DNA of 64,000 nucleotides from JAPLUA01 sp964625855. GTDB taxonomy: Bacteria > Verrucomicrobiota > Verrucomicrobiia > Limisphaerales > UBA8199. Where the stretch lies: the NCBI GenBank assembly GCA_964625855.1, contig CAZVFC010000023.1, positions 1-64,000 of the forward strand, read 5' to 3'. A program made the position numbers and the translations under genes. The notes beneath the pieces were generated by a model, which was given only the letters and a program-made list of their open reading frames with translations, was not told where the DNA came from and did not search any database. Shown piece after piece: positions 26,832 to 33,281 of this stretch. Within the stretch, counting starts at the first letter, position 1. Each line of letters begins with the position of its first letter.

Positions 26832-27407
26832 ATGGACATTGATAGCTTTGCTCCCCGACCAACTGGTCGCTTGTTAGTTAAGCGGGCTGGGAGTAGCATT
26901 ACTCGGCAAATCCCCAAGCCGGTTGCAGTGGTCGATACCCGCGAGCAGAACCCTTTCGATTTTACTAATTTCAAGAACTGGATTGGCGGAACCCACGGGC
27001 AGAAGTTGGATGCCGGAGATTACTCCGTTGTCGGCATGGAGCGCCTCCTGCGCCTGGAGCGGAAGAGCCTAACGGACCTGATCACCACGCTGATGCAATA
27101 CCGCAAGCGGTTCTTCAAGGAGTGCGAGAGGCTGGCTAGGTTTCGGCACGCAGCTTTGCTCGTCGAGGCCACTTACGAGGATGTGAAGTCCTTTTATGAA
27201 GAAGACCTGTGGACCCAGGCACATCCCAATGCGGTGTCGGGCTCACTGGACGCGGTCGAGGCACGTTTCGGAATTCCTGTGATATATACATCGCGCCATC
27301 GGGCACTCGCAGAAGAAAAGGCCGCCAGTTGGCTGTCAAAGCACTTCACATATTGGTATCTGGAAAAGGAAGGGTTGGGGCGAGTGCTTCAACCAGGGGA
27401 TCTGTAG
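26832..27407 (+). CDS. ERCC4 (XPF-type) domain nuclease
   Basis: A 191-residue protein that is almost entirely an ERCC4 nuclease domain. The motifs are VVDTREQNPFDF (D35, E38), KLDAGDYSVVG (G62-D63), and LLRLERKSLTDLITTL (E76-R77-K78 with D82), which is the GD...ERK...D active site. XPF/Mus81 enzymes cut branched DNA; stand-alone bacterial forms occur in phages and mobile regions, often with unknown targets. No HhH2 domain follows, so DNA structure specificity would have to come from a partner or from the C-terminal ~60 residues. It is divergent from the PD-(D/E)XK gene, with starts 92 bases apart. Confidence 0.85.
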   Translation: MDIDSFAPRPTGRLLVKRAGSSITRQIPKPVAVVDTREQNPFDFTNFKNWIGGTHGQKLDAGDYSVVGMERLLRLERKSLTDLITTLMQYRKRFFKECERLARFRHAALLVEATYEDVKSFYEEDLWTQAHPNAVSGSLDAVEARFGIPVIYTSRHRALAEEKAASWLSKHFTYWYLEKEGLGRVLQPGDL

Positions 27408-27462
27408 CCGGCTGGCGGGGTCGGCCAGCTCAAACTGGAGCTTGTGCGGTCCTTAGGGTCAC

Positions 27463-27501
27463 GTGCCAAACCGACGCCGAGCCAACCTCCGGTTCGCCCC
27501 T
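27463..27501 (+). repeat. 40-base dispersed repeat, copy 2
   Basis: Begins GTGCCAAACCGACGCC and runs to GCCCCT. It matches 25047-25086 apart from a few substitutions and one missing base, in the same orientation. Confidence 0.7.
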
Positions 27502-27553
27502 GGCAGGAAAAACGCGTTGGCAGGGCGCCGGGCAAGCTGATCTATTCTGCGAC

Positions 27554-27766
27554 ATGAACATCACCGCGGTCATCGAAAAGGGCATCATCAAGCTCCCCAA
27601 AGATGCCCCGTGGCCCTCCGGCACGGTCGTGCGGATTGAGCCGGTGGACGAGCAGACGCCGACGCTGCTGGAAACGCTTCAGGACTTCGACGGCATGGCC
27701 GATGACTTGCCCGCCGATCCTGCCGCCAATCTTGACCACTACGTTCACGGCCATCCGCGCTCATAA
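27554..27766 (+). CDS. Orphan antitoxin-like small protein
   Basis: A 70-residue protein beginning MNITAVIEKGIIKLPKDAPW, with VVRIEPVDEQTPTLLETL and an acidic tail with DDLPADPAANLDHYVHG. The short AbrB/DUF104-like strand pattern at the start and the conserved tail are as in antitoxin genes that sit upstream of PIN toxins. No toxin follows directly; instead there is a dispersed repeat and then a broken PIN gene on the opposite strand. The ATG at 27554 is chosen because the same frame upstream of it is the repeat and intergenic sequence. The TAA stop overlaps the first base pairs of the terminator. Confidence 0.6.
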   Translation: MNITAVIEKGIIKLPKDAPWPSGTVVRIEPVDEQTPTLLETLQDFDGMADDLPADPAANLDHYVHGHPRS

Positions 27767-27790
27767 GCGTCGTCTTCGACGACGCTTTTT
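27765..27790 (+). terminator. Intrinsic terminator overlapping the antitoxin stop codon
   Basis: Perfect 10-base inverted repeat AAGCGTCGTC / GACGACGCTT with a 3-base loop (TTC), followed by TTT. The last two bases of the TAA stop codon are the first two bases of the stem. Confidence 0.85.
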
Positions 27791-27874
27791 GCTTCGAATC
27801 GGGGTCAGTCCCGCAGGATCACACATCTTCTCTCCGCCGCCTTGCGGGGCGGATGATCCAATCCATGTCGGCGT

Positions 27875-27979
27875 CGGAACGACTTATCTTCAATTCCTCC
27901 TGCATCCTGATTGCTCCGGCAGAGCAGGCGGGAAACATGTCCCTGCGCGCCAATGTGCAGCGGTTCGGCGATCCAAGCC
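27875..27979 (+). repeat. ~100-base dispersed repeat, copy 1
   Basis: Runs from GGAACGACTTATC through CTGCATCCTGATTGC, GGCAGAGCAGGC, CGCGCC and GTGCAGCGGTTCGGCGATCC. Two more copies, same orientation, are at 28397 and 31059. No reading frame is conserved among the copies. It fills most of the 27791-28085 gap between the antitoxin and the PIN fragment. Confidence 0.7.
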
Positions 27980-28085
27980 AGGGTCATCGTCATTTCACGC
28001 CATAAGCGCGTCGATTCTCACCTTTGGCGCGCGACCCTTCCTGCGTCCGTGCAGGTCCTCCACGGCCCAGGGTCAGCGCGCCTTG

Positions 28086-28398
28086 TTATCGGAAGAACTT
28101 TCTGACGATCTCGCGCGGACTGGCTATTACGGGTGGTACAAGCTCAAACAGGTTGAGCACCAGGGTGAGATGCGCACGGTCAACCCCGCGCAAGTGCTCG
28201 TCGCTGGTCAGAAGGATCCCACAATCCAGCAACGCCGCTTCGGCCAGAATCAGCGAATCGTGAACTTCTTCGCGCGGCAGCAGGCCTCGGGAGCGCAAGG
28301 GGTTCATCGCCGGAAAGGAGTGCCGCAGCTCGCTGGCGCAACCGGCGTCGTTGCGCCTCCGTCAGCTTGTTCAGCAAAGGCCGATGCTTCTCTACAGA
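28086..28398 (-). pseudogene. Truncated PIN-domain toxin
   Basis: The C-terminal 73 residues are intact in one frame: LLPREEVHDSLILAEAALLD and CGILLTSDEHLRGVD, ending in PREIVRKFFR. This is the second half of a PIN domain with its acidic DS and SDEH residues. Upstream, in a shifted frame, KHRPLLNKLTEAQ continues the similarity, then RRNDAGCASELRHSFPAM leads back into the main frame, so there is a frameshift near 28360. The N-terminal third, with the first catalytic Asp, is missing, and a dispersed repeat copy begins exactly there. Confidence 0.6.
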
Positions 28399-28480
28399 AC
28401 GACTTATCTTAACTTCCCTCTCCATCCTGATTGCTTCGGCAGAGCAGGCAGGCAACAAATTCCGGTATCCGCGGCTCGGC
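28397..28480 (+). repeat. ~100-base dispersed repeat, copy 2
   Basis: Runs from GAACGACTTATCTTAAC through CATCCTGATTGC, CGGCAGAGCAGGC, GGCAACA to CCGCGGCTCGG. The first 60 bases match copy 1 closely; the end is more diverged. It adjoins the truncated end of the PIN pseudogene. Confidence 0.65.
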
Positions 28481-28491
28481 CGTTTGAGGGT

Positions 28492-28695
28492 TTACCGCGA
28501 GCCGTAGTCTTTCCCAGGTCGCTCCCTCAGGGCCAACACCGCGGACTCAGTCAGCAAACTCGGGCGCGAGTTGAGCTGCTCGAGATAGTTGGCCCAGCCG
28601 ATCTTCTCGGCGCGGCGTTGGATTCGGCGCCGGACGGCATGAATTTCCCTGACTGCTTCCGGCTCCGGCAGAGTGACTTTTCGCGTTTTCTTCAT
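28492..28695 (-). CDS. Antitoxin-like small protein of a PIN pair
   Basis: A 67-residue basic protein: MKKTRKVTLPEPEAVREIHA, then RRRIQRRAEKIGWANYLEQL. Its start overlaps the stop of the PIN-domain gene upstream by 4 bases, the usual sign of translational coupling in toxin-antitoxin pairs. No DNA-binding motif can be named, but the first 20 residues could form one. Here the predicted toxin comes first and the antitoxin second, the reverse of most pairs. The assignment rests on position and size. Confidence 0.55.
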   Translation of the reverse strand: MKKTRKVTLPEPEAVREIHAVRRRIQRRAEKIGWANYLEQLNSRPSLLTESAVLALRERPGKDYGSR

Positions 28696-29156
28696 AAGTC
28701 CAAAACCTCTTCTGGCGTATGAACGCGGATTCGCGGCAAACCAGAACGCTCATTCACCGCATTGATGCGCTCGACCTTCCGTACGTTGACTAAATGAGCC
28801 ATGTTCCAGCTTACAATGACTTCGAGCTTGTGCCAAACGGCCACGGCGACGTGCAAAGCATCGTTCTTGAACCGGACCGGGACGATGCCCGCCTGAACGT
28901 ATTCATCCGCCAGGGCCGAACAGCCCGCCGCGACGGGCAAGACCTCCAACGGCAGATTGCGCAGGACGCTGATCATCTGGCTGCGCTTGGGCTCCGGGCA
29001 GGCGGCGATTTCGTCTTCGACCAACTTGGAGATGAACAATTCGTCGGAGGCAACGCGCAGCCAGTCAAAGAAGACCTCGGTTGCTCGCCGCTTGTCGGGC
29101 GCGTCCTGGGCAAACAGGAAATTGGGCACTGTTGTCTCAATGTAGAGTTTCATCAC
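28692..29156 (-). CDS. PIN-domain protein (toxin-like)
   Basis: A 154-residue PIN-like nuclease. It begins MKLYIETTVPNFLFAQDAPD, with an acidic residue in the IET position. Acidic residues also lie at LVEDEIAACP (about residue 49) and in the conserved NDALHVAVAVWHKLEVIVSWN block (the usual D-x-x-x-A and SWN motifs). This matches the group of PIN proteins with ET at the first catalytic site. It likely cleaves RNA if it is a toxin. It is intact and overlaps the small basic gene that follows; together they form a plausible pair next to a degraded PIN remnant. Confidence 0.75.
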   Translation of the reverse strand: MMKLYIETTVPNFLFAQDAPDKRRATEVFFDWLRVASDELFISKLVEDEIAACPEPKRSQMISVLRNLPLEVLPVAAGCSALADEYVQAGIVPVRFKNDALHVAVAVWHKLEVIVSWNMAHLVNVRKVERINAVNERSGLPRIRVHTPEEVLDL

Positions 29157-29363
29157 TTTTCCGACCTCAGGCGTCTCAAGAATCTCGCGGATGGGACTGG
29201 CATCATGCCTTGCAGGTTGAACACACCTGATTGCCGGAAGGCAATAGGAAGCTGGACTTCAGATTAAGCACGCCGCGGTAGGGTGTTGTGAGGAACTACC
29301 TGGATCTCGCTTACGGTACTCATGGGGCAACAATAACTCTGCAAGCACACCGCGCCAAGAGGA

Positions 29364-30920
29364 TTACATTCCTGGTTTTCGTGAGCCTCCAGCAAGACCT
29401 GCTTCAGGGTCGAACCTCCCCAACCTCGAAGGTCCCTTGAGTATCACCGGTCCAGGATCTCCCCAGTGGGCCGCTACACCAACCCGGCCAAGCAGACTGG
29501 AACAGAACTGTAAAGGCGGGATGGCGCGAGTGTGTTGGCCCAGGGCTTGGCCCCAGGTCCAAACTTCTCCGTCTGCGGTCAAGGCGACACCGAGCATGTG
29601 ACGCCCGCCGCAAAATGCCACCACGTCTTTAGCTAATTGGATTCGTCGAAGCTGGGCTGGTGGATCGCTCGCCGTCGGCAACGCACGTCCCGGCGCGTCA
29701 CGTAACAACTTCGGATCACCGTAAAGAGCGCGAATGACGGTCAGGGTCTGCCCGGGTTCTCCAACGCGCACGGGTGAATCCTCTCTGAAGGTCATCACTC
29801 GGTTGGTGCCCCCGATTTGACAGGTAATCTGCAGACGCTTCACGACGCCGAACGCCGGATCCCCGCCGAGCGTGGTGCTGTTGGCCACGCAGTTCAATTG
29901 GTTGTTTGTGACCAGTCCCCTCACAATGGCAGTAACGGATGCGACGCCTCGACTATCTGCCGCATCCATAACCCAAATTGAGTCGTCGCGTTTCATGAAG
30001 ACTGGGCACGACCCGGCGAACGAAGCGCAGACGCGCCAATCGCTGCTGGTTCCCACGCGCACCGGCGAAGAGTCTGCATCCGGGTTGGCGCCAGTGTAGA
30101 TGTGGGCCTGGCGGCCCCAGGCCCAGAGCGTGCCGTCAGACTTGATGGCGAAGACCATCCAGTCACCCATCCCTACGCTGACCCAGTTGGTGTCGGGAGA
30201 GACGCGAGTTGGAACCGGAATGCTCGAACCCTTCTGGGAGCGGGTGTAGTCCCATCCCCAAAACCAGAGGCTGCCGTCGGATTGCTGGCCTACGTTCTGG
30301 ATCAGATTGGCCCAGATCCTAATCCAATTAGTGGAGGAGCCGACTTGCACTGACAGACGGCTGTTGTTGGTCGTGCCATCACCGAGCTGGCCGGCCCAGT
30401 TGTTTCCCCAGGCCCACAGAGTTCCGTCCTGCTTCAGGGCCACGCTGTGTGGTCCAGCAGTTGCCACCTGCGTCCAGTCATTTCCGGGGACCGAGCGAAC
30501 CGGGCTCGCCCGCTCACGGACCGTGGTGCCGTCGCCCAGTTGTCCGGAGAGGTTCTCGCCCCATGCCCAGATGGTGCCGTCAGACTTAAGAGCCAGCGTT
30601 GTTGAGCCGCCAACAGCGATATTCACCCAATTCGTTTCCATGCCAATGCGCCGCAGGCAAGCTTGGGTCCTGACGTTGCTGCCCAAGCCTAAGACCTGCC
30701 AGCCCAATCCGGTTTCGCCCCAGGTCCAGAGACTTCCGTCGGAGGCCAGAATACCCCCATGGTTGACGCCGATCGCTACTGCCGGCTGGCGCGCTCCTAC
30801 GGGCAGCTTCCAGCTTGTTTGGCCAAGGTGTTCAGAAAGAGGATCGGTAAAGAGGATCAGGGCGAGAACCAGAATAACTGCAAGGAACAAGACTATCGCC
30901 CATTTGAGGGGTCTGTTCAT
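29364..30920 (-). CDS. Membrane-anchored RCC1-repeat protein
   Basis: A 518-residue protein with one N-terminal membrane segment or uncleaved signal (WAIVLFLAVILVLALILF, about residues 8-25). Most of the rest is RCC1-type beta-propeller repeats of the form SDGTIWAWGENLSGQLGDGTT, with further copies such as KQDGTLWAWGNNWAGQLGDGT and SDGSLWFWGWDY. At least six blades are visible. Two regions, around 265-290 and 340-400, diverge from the repeat. In bacteria such proteins are exported propellers of unknown function; the domain is a protein-protein interaction scaffold in eukaryotes. It is divergent from the DUF1080 gene. Confidence 0.8.
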   Translation of the reverse strand: MNRPLKWAIVLFLAVILVLALILFTDPLSEHLGQTSWKLPVGARQPAVAIGVNHGGILASDGSLWTWGETGLGWQVLGLGSNVRTQACLRRIGMETNWVNIAVGGSTTLALKSDGTIWAWGENLSGQLGDGTTVRERASPVRSVPGNDWTQVATAGPHSVALKQDGTLWAWGNNWAGQLGDGTTNNSRLSVQVGSSTNWIRIWANLIQNVGQQSDGSLWFWGWDYTRSQKGSSIPVPTRVSPDTNWVSVGMGDWMVFAIKSDGTLWAWGRQAHIYTGANPDADSSPVRVGTSSDWRVCASFAGSCPVFMKRDDSIWVMDAADSRGVASVTAIVRGLVTNNQLNCVANSTTLGGDPAFGVVKRLQITCQIGGTNRVMTFREDSPVRVGEPGQTLTVIRALYGDPKLLRDAPGRALPTASDPPAQLRRIQLAKDVVAFCGGRHMLGVALTADGEVWTWGQALGQHTRAIPPLQFCSSLLGRVGVAAHWGDPGPVILKGPSRLGRFDPEAGLAGGSRKPGM

Positions 30921-31058
30921 CGTTCGTTCTCTTCCCGATTGGACAACCGAGAGGCTTACAAGTCACGCTTGGACAATTATCCGTTCGGCCTTGAGGCCGG
31001 ATGGCCCAACCGAAAGCTGTCTTCGATCATCCCGCTGTCGGCAAGACCACAGTCGGGG

Positions 31059-31163
31059 CGGAACGGCCGATTCTCACTTTCTTCTGCATTCTGACTGCCC
31101 GGCGGGAGCAGGCGAGCAACATCCCCCCGGCGCGCCCACGTGCAGCCGTTCGGCGTTCCACGC
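31059..31163 (+). repeat. ~100-base dispersed repeat, copy 3
   Basis: Runs from GGAACGGCCGATTCTC through CTGCATTCTGACTGCC, GGGAGCAGGCGAGCAACAT, GCGCGCCCACGTGCAGC to GTTCGGCGTTCCA. It lies in the promoter region between the RCC1 gene and the DUF1080 gene, ending 48 bases before the DUF1080 start. Confidence 0.65.
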
Positions 31164-31210
31164 GGCGCCACACGGCTTGCCATTCGAGAGTCGTCCCGAT
31201 AGCCTCAACC

Positions 31211-31906
31211 ATGCTTAACGGATTACGCAAGCCCCTCCAAGCCATAGCCGTGACCTTCATCTTGATCGCAGCTCTTCCCTATGCCGTTTCGGCGAGTGGG
31301 GAGGAGACCAAGAGCAAGCTGCAAAGCGCTCCAGAGGGTTGGGTAGATATTATGCCACCTGCCAACCTCAAAGGCTGGTATCGCGTGCCCGTGCCGCCCA
31401 CCGGCCGATTGGGCCGCGAACAGTGGCATGTGGATACGGCGAGCAAGTTGTTGGTCTGCGACGGAGACGGCGGGCATGACATGCTGCTGTTCGACAAGGA
31501 AATCGGAGACGCCATCTTTCATTTCGAGTTCTGCTACACCAAGATCGAGGGCAAGACGGGCTACAACAGCGGCGCATACGTCCGCAACTCCAAGGACGGG
31601 GCGATCTGGCATCAGGCTCAAATCGGGGACGCCAGCGGCGGCTACTTGTTTGGCGAAACACCGGGAGCGGACAACCAGAAGAAGTTCTTCAGCTTGGACA
31701 AGCAGGTGACGGACAAGCGGGTGAAACCGGCGGGCGAATGGAACACGCTGGAAATGACTGCTGTGGGCAAGACGCTGACGCTCTGGGTCAACGGCGCGGT
31801 CACTTGTCAATTTCAGGATTGCGGGCGGGAGAAGGGCTACCTCGGTCTGGAAGGCGAGGGCTACCGCATTGAGTTCCGCAATCTAAAGGTAAAAGCGCTG
31901 CGCTAG
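31211..31906 (+). CDS. Secreted DUF1080 (3-keto-disaccharide hydrolase-like) protein
   Basis: A 231-residue exported protein with a signal peptide (LQAIAVTFILIAALPYAVSA). The remainder is a single concanavalin-like beta sandwich with the DUF1080 marks: NLKGWYRV, DKEIGDAIFHFEFCY, TGYNSGAYVRN, and WNTLEMTAVGKTLTLWVNG. Several DUF1080 proteins are now known as 3-keto-disaccharide hydrolases that cleave oxidised sugars made by Gfo/Idh-type dehydrogenases, which fits this gene-rich sugar region. The 3' end overlaps the end of the convergent GH172 gene by 4 bases. The ATG at 31211 starts right before the signal; the longer upstream frame is the dispersed repeat. Confidence 0.8.
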   Translation: MLNGLRKPLQAIAVTFILIAALPYAVSASGEETKSKLQSAPEGWVDIMPPANLKGWYRVPVPPTGRLGREQWHVDTASKLLVCDGDGGHDMLLFDKEIGDAIFHFEFCYTKIEGKTGYNSGAYVRNSKDGAIWHQAQIGDASGGYLFGETPGADNQKKFFSLDKQVTDKRVKPAGEWNTLEMTAVGKTLTLWVNGAVTCQFQDCGREKGYLGLEGEGYRIEFRNLKVKALR

Positions 31907-33045
31907 GGAATGCTCTGGTGGTCGGTGTTGCGGATGCGATACCAGCAGAGCAGTTCTTTGGCTGAAGGGATCGCCGCGCCCTGACCCTCGGGCTTGTCCA
32001 GGTAGAGAAAGGCGACCGACGAATAGCAGAACGGTTTCAGCCGATCCGGCGACCACGGGTTGACGAAGGCAAATTTGAGGCGTTGCTCGAAGTGAATCGC
32101 GTCCGTTTCGTGCGTGCGATACATGGCCACGCTGGCATTGAGCGTGTCTTTGACTGGCACCCCGTGGTAAGGACCGATGAACGTGCCTTCACGGAAATAC
32201 CAACCACCGAGGAAATAGTCTTCCAAACCCGTGCCGACGATGCGCGGCGCCTCCCAGTCGGCGTCCACATACACATACTCTGGCGCTTCCAGGAAGCTGA
32301 GATAATTCCGTTCCTGGCCCTGCATATAAAGCAAGCAGCCCGCGTAGTGGCCGCGGCCGTGCGCTTCGGCGATGTGGACTGGCGCCGGGCCCTGGTTGTG
32401 ACCGGTGTTGAACTGCGCATGGAACCAGCCGAGGGCCTCGGGCAGCGAATCGCTCAACTGGTACAGGACGTTACAAAACACCTCGGTGTTGAGTTCCGCA
32501 TCCACGTTCTCCAGTTCAACCCGGAAGCCCTTCCGGAACGGCATCGGCCATTTGCAGAAGAAGCCGCCGCTGGAGGTGCCAAAGTAGCGTGAGGCGAAGC
32601 TGGCCACCTCGCAGAGGCCCGCGCCGAAAAAGTCGCCCACGGGGGCCGCCACGGCGGGCTGCTCCGCGCCATCCCAGTAAATCCGCAGGATCAGCGTCTT
32701 GAGAATGGATTGGTTGATGGGAGCCTTGGGGTTCCAGTGCTGCCAGAACCAGCCGGGGAAGGTGAGCCAGAATTGGGCGATATACCCCTGGCCTTTGACC
32801 TCGCCCACGGTCACCCGCTTGCCCCGCGGCACAGGAATGGTCTTGCTCTTGCGCGCAAGGTTGAAGGTGGTCATTTGGCGGGTGGTCTCCTTGCTCAACG
32901 TCGCCAGGCGCAATACGTCGGCCGGCGTGGGCGGAGCGTCACTGCGTCCAGTTGCCCGGCCATCGGTTTGAGCAGAGGCTACTGTTGGGAGAGCGGCCGT
33001 AGCCCCCAACGCGGCAAACGAAGTCACGAATTCACGACGATCCAT
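31903..33045 (-). CDS. GH172 / DUF2961 glycosidase with Tat-like signal
   Basis: A 380-residue protein from the ATG at 33045, where MDRREFVTSFAALGATAALP forms a twin-arginine-like signal; the longer frame would add an unlikely 32-residue extension. The body carries the DUF2961 marks: VTVGEVKGQGYIAQFWLTF, ILRIYWDGAEQPAVAAPVGD, and FFGAGLCEVASFASRYF. A C-terminal jelly roll follows (GTGLEDYFLGGWYF and FEQRLKF). DUF2961 is the GH172 family, which includes difructose-dianhydride-forming enzymes and alpha-D-arabinofuranosidases or fructofuranosidases. The substrate is therefore a furanose sugar, but not further defined. It converges with the DUF1080 gene. Confidence 0.85.
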   Translation of the reverse strand: MDRREFVTSFAALGATAALPTVASAQTDGRATGRSDAPPTPADVLRLATLSKETTRQMTTFNLARKSKTIPVPRGKRVTVGEVKGQGYIAQFWLTFPGWFWQHWNPKAPINQSILKTLILRIYWDGAEQPAVAAPVGDFFGAGLCEVASFASRYFGTSSGGFFCKWPMPFRKGFRVELENVDAELNTEVFCNVLYQLSDSLPEALGWFHAQFNTGHNQGPAPVHIAEAHGRGHYAGCLLYMQGQERNYLSFLEAPEYVYVDADWEAPRIVGTGLEDYFLGGWYFREGTFIGPYHGVPVKDTLNASVAMYRTHETDAIHFEQRLKFAFVNPWSPDRLKPFCYSSVAFLYLDKPEGQGAAIPSAKELLCWYRIRNTDHQSIP

Positions 33046-33281
33046 GGTGTAAGTAGGATGCTGTAAAGCTCCCCTGCACGTCAATAGTGACGGATTCACA
33101 TCTGATTCTGTCCCCCTTGAGTCTGTCCTCAAAGCCGTCACCGCTGGTCAGGTGAGTGTTCAGGGGCACTCCCGCGGGTCCCCTAAACAGGCTATGGCAT
33201 CGCTGCGATCCAGGTGTTAGACTGCCGATAAGAAAACTATTCGGGGGCGTGCGCCTCTGAAACAGACCATCTATTCGTAGC

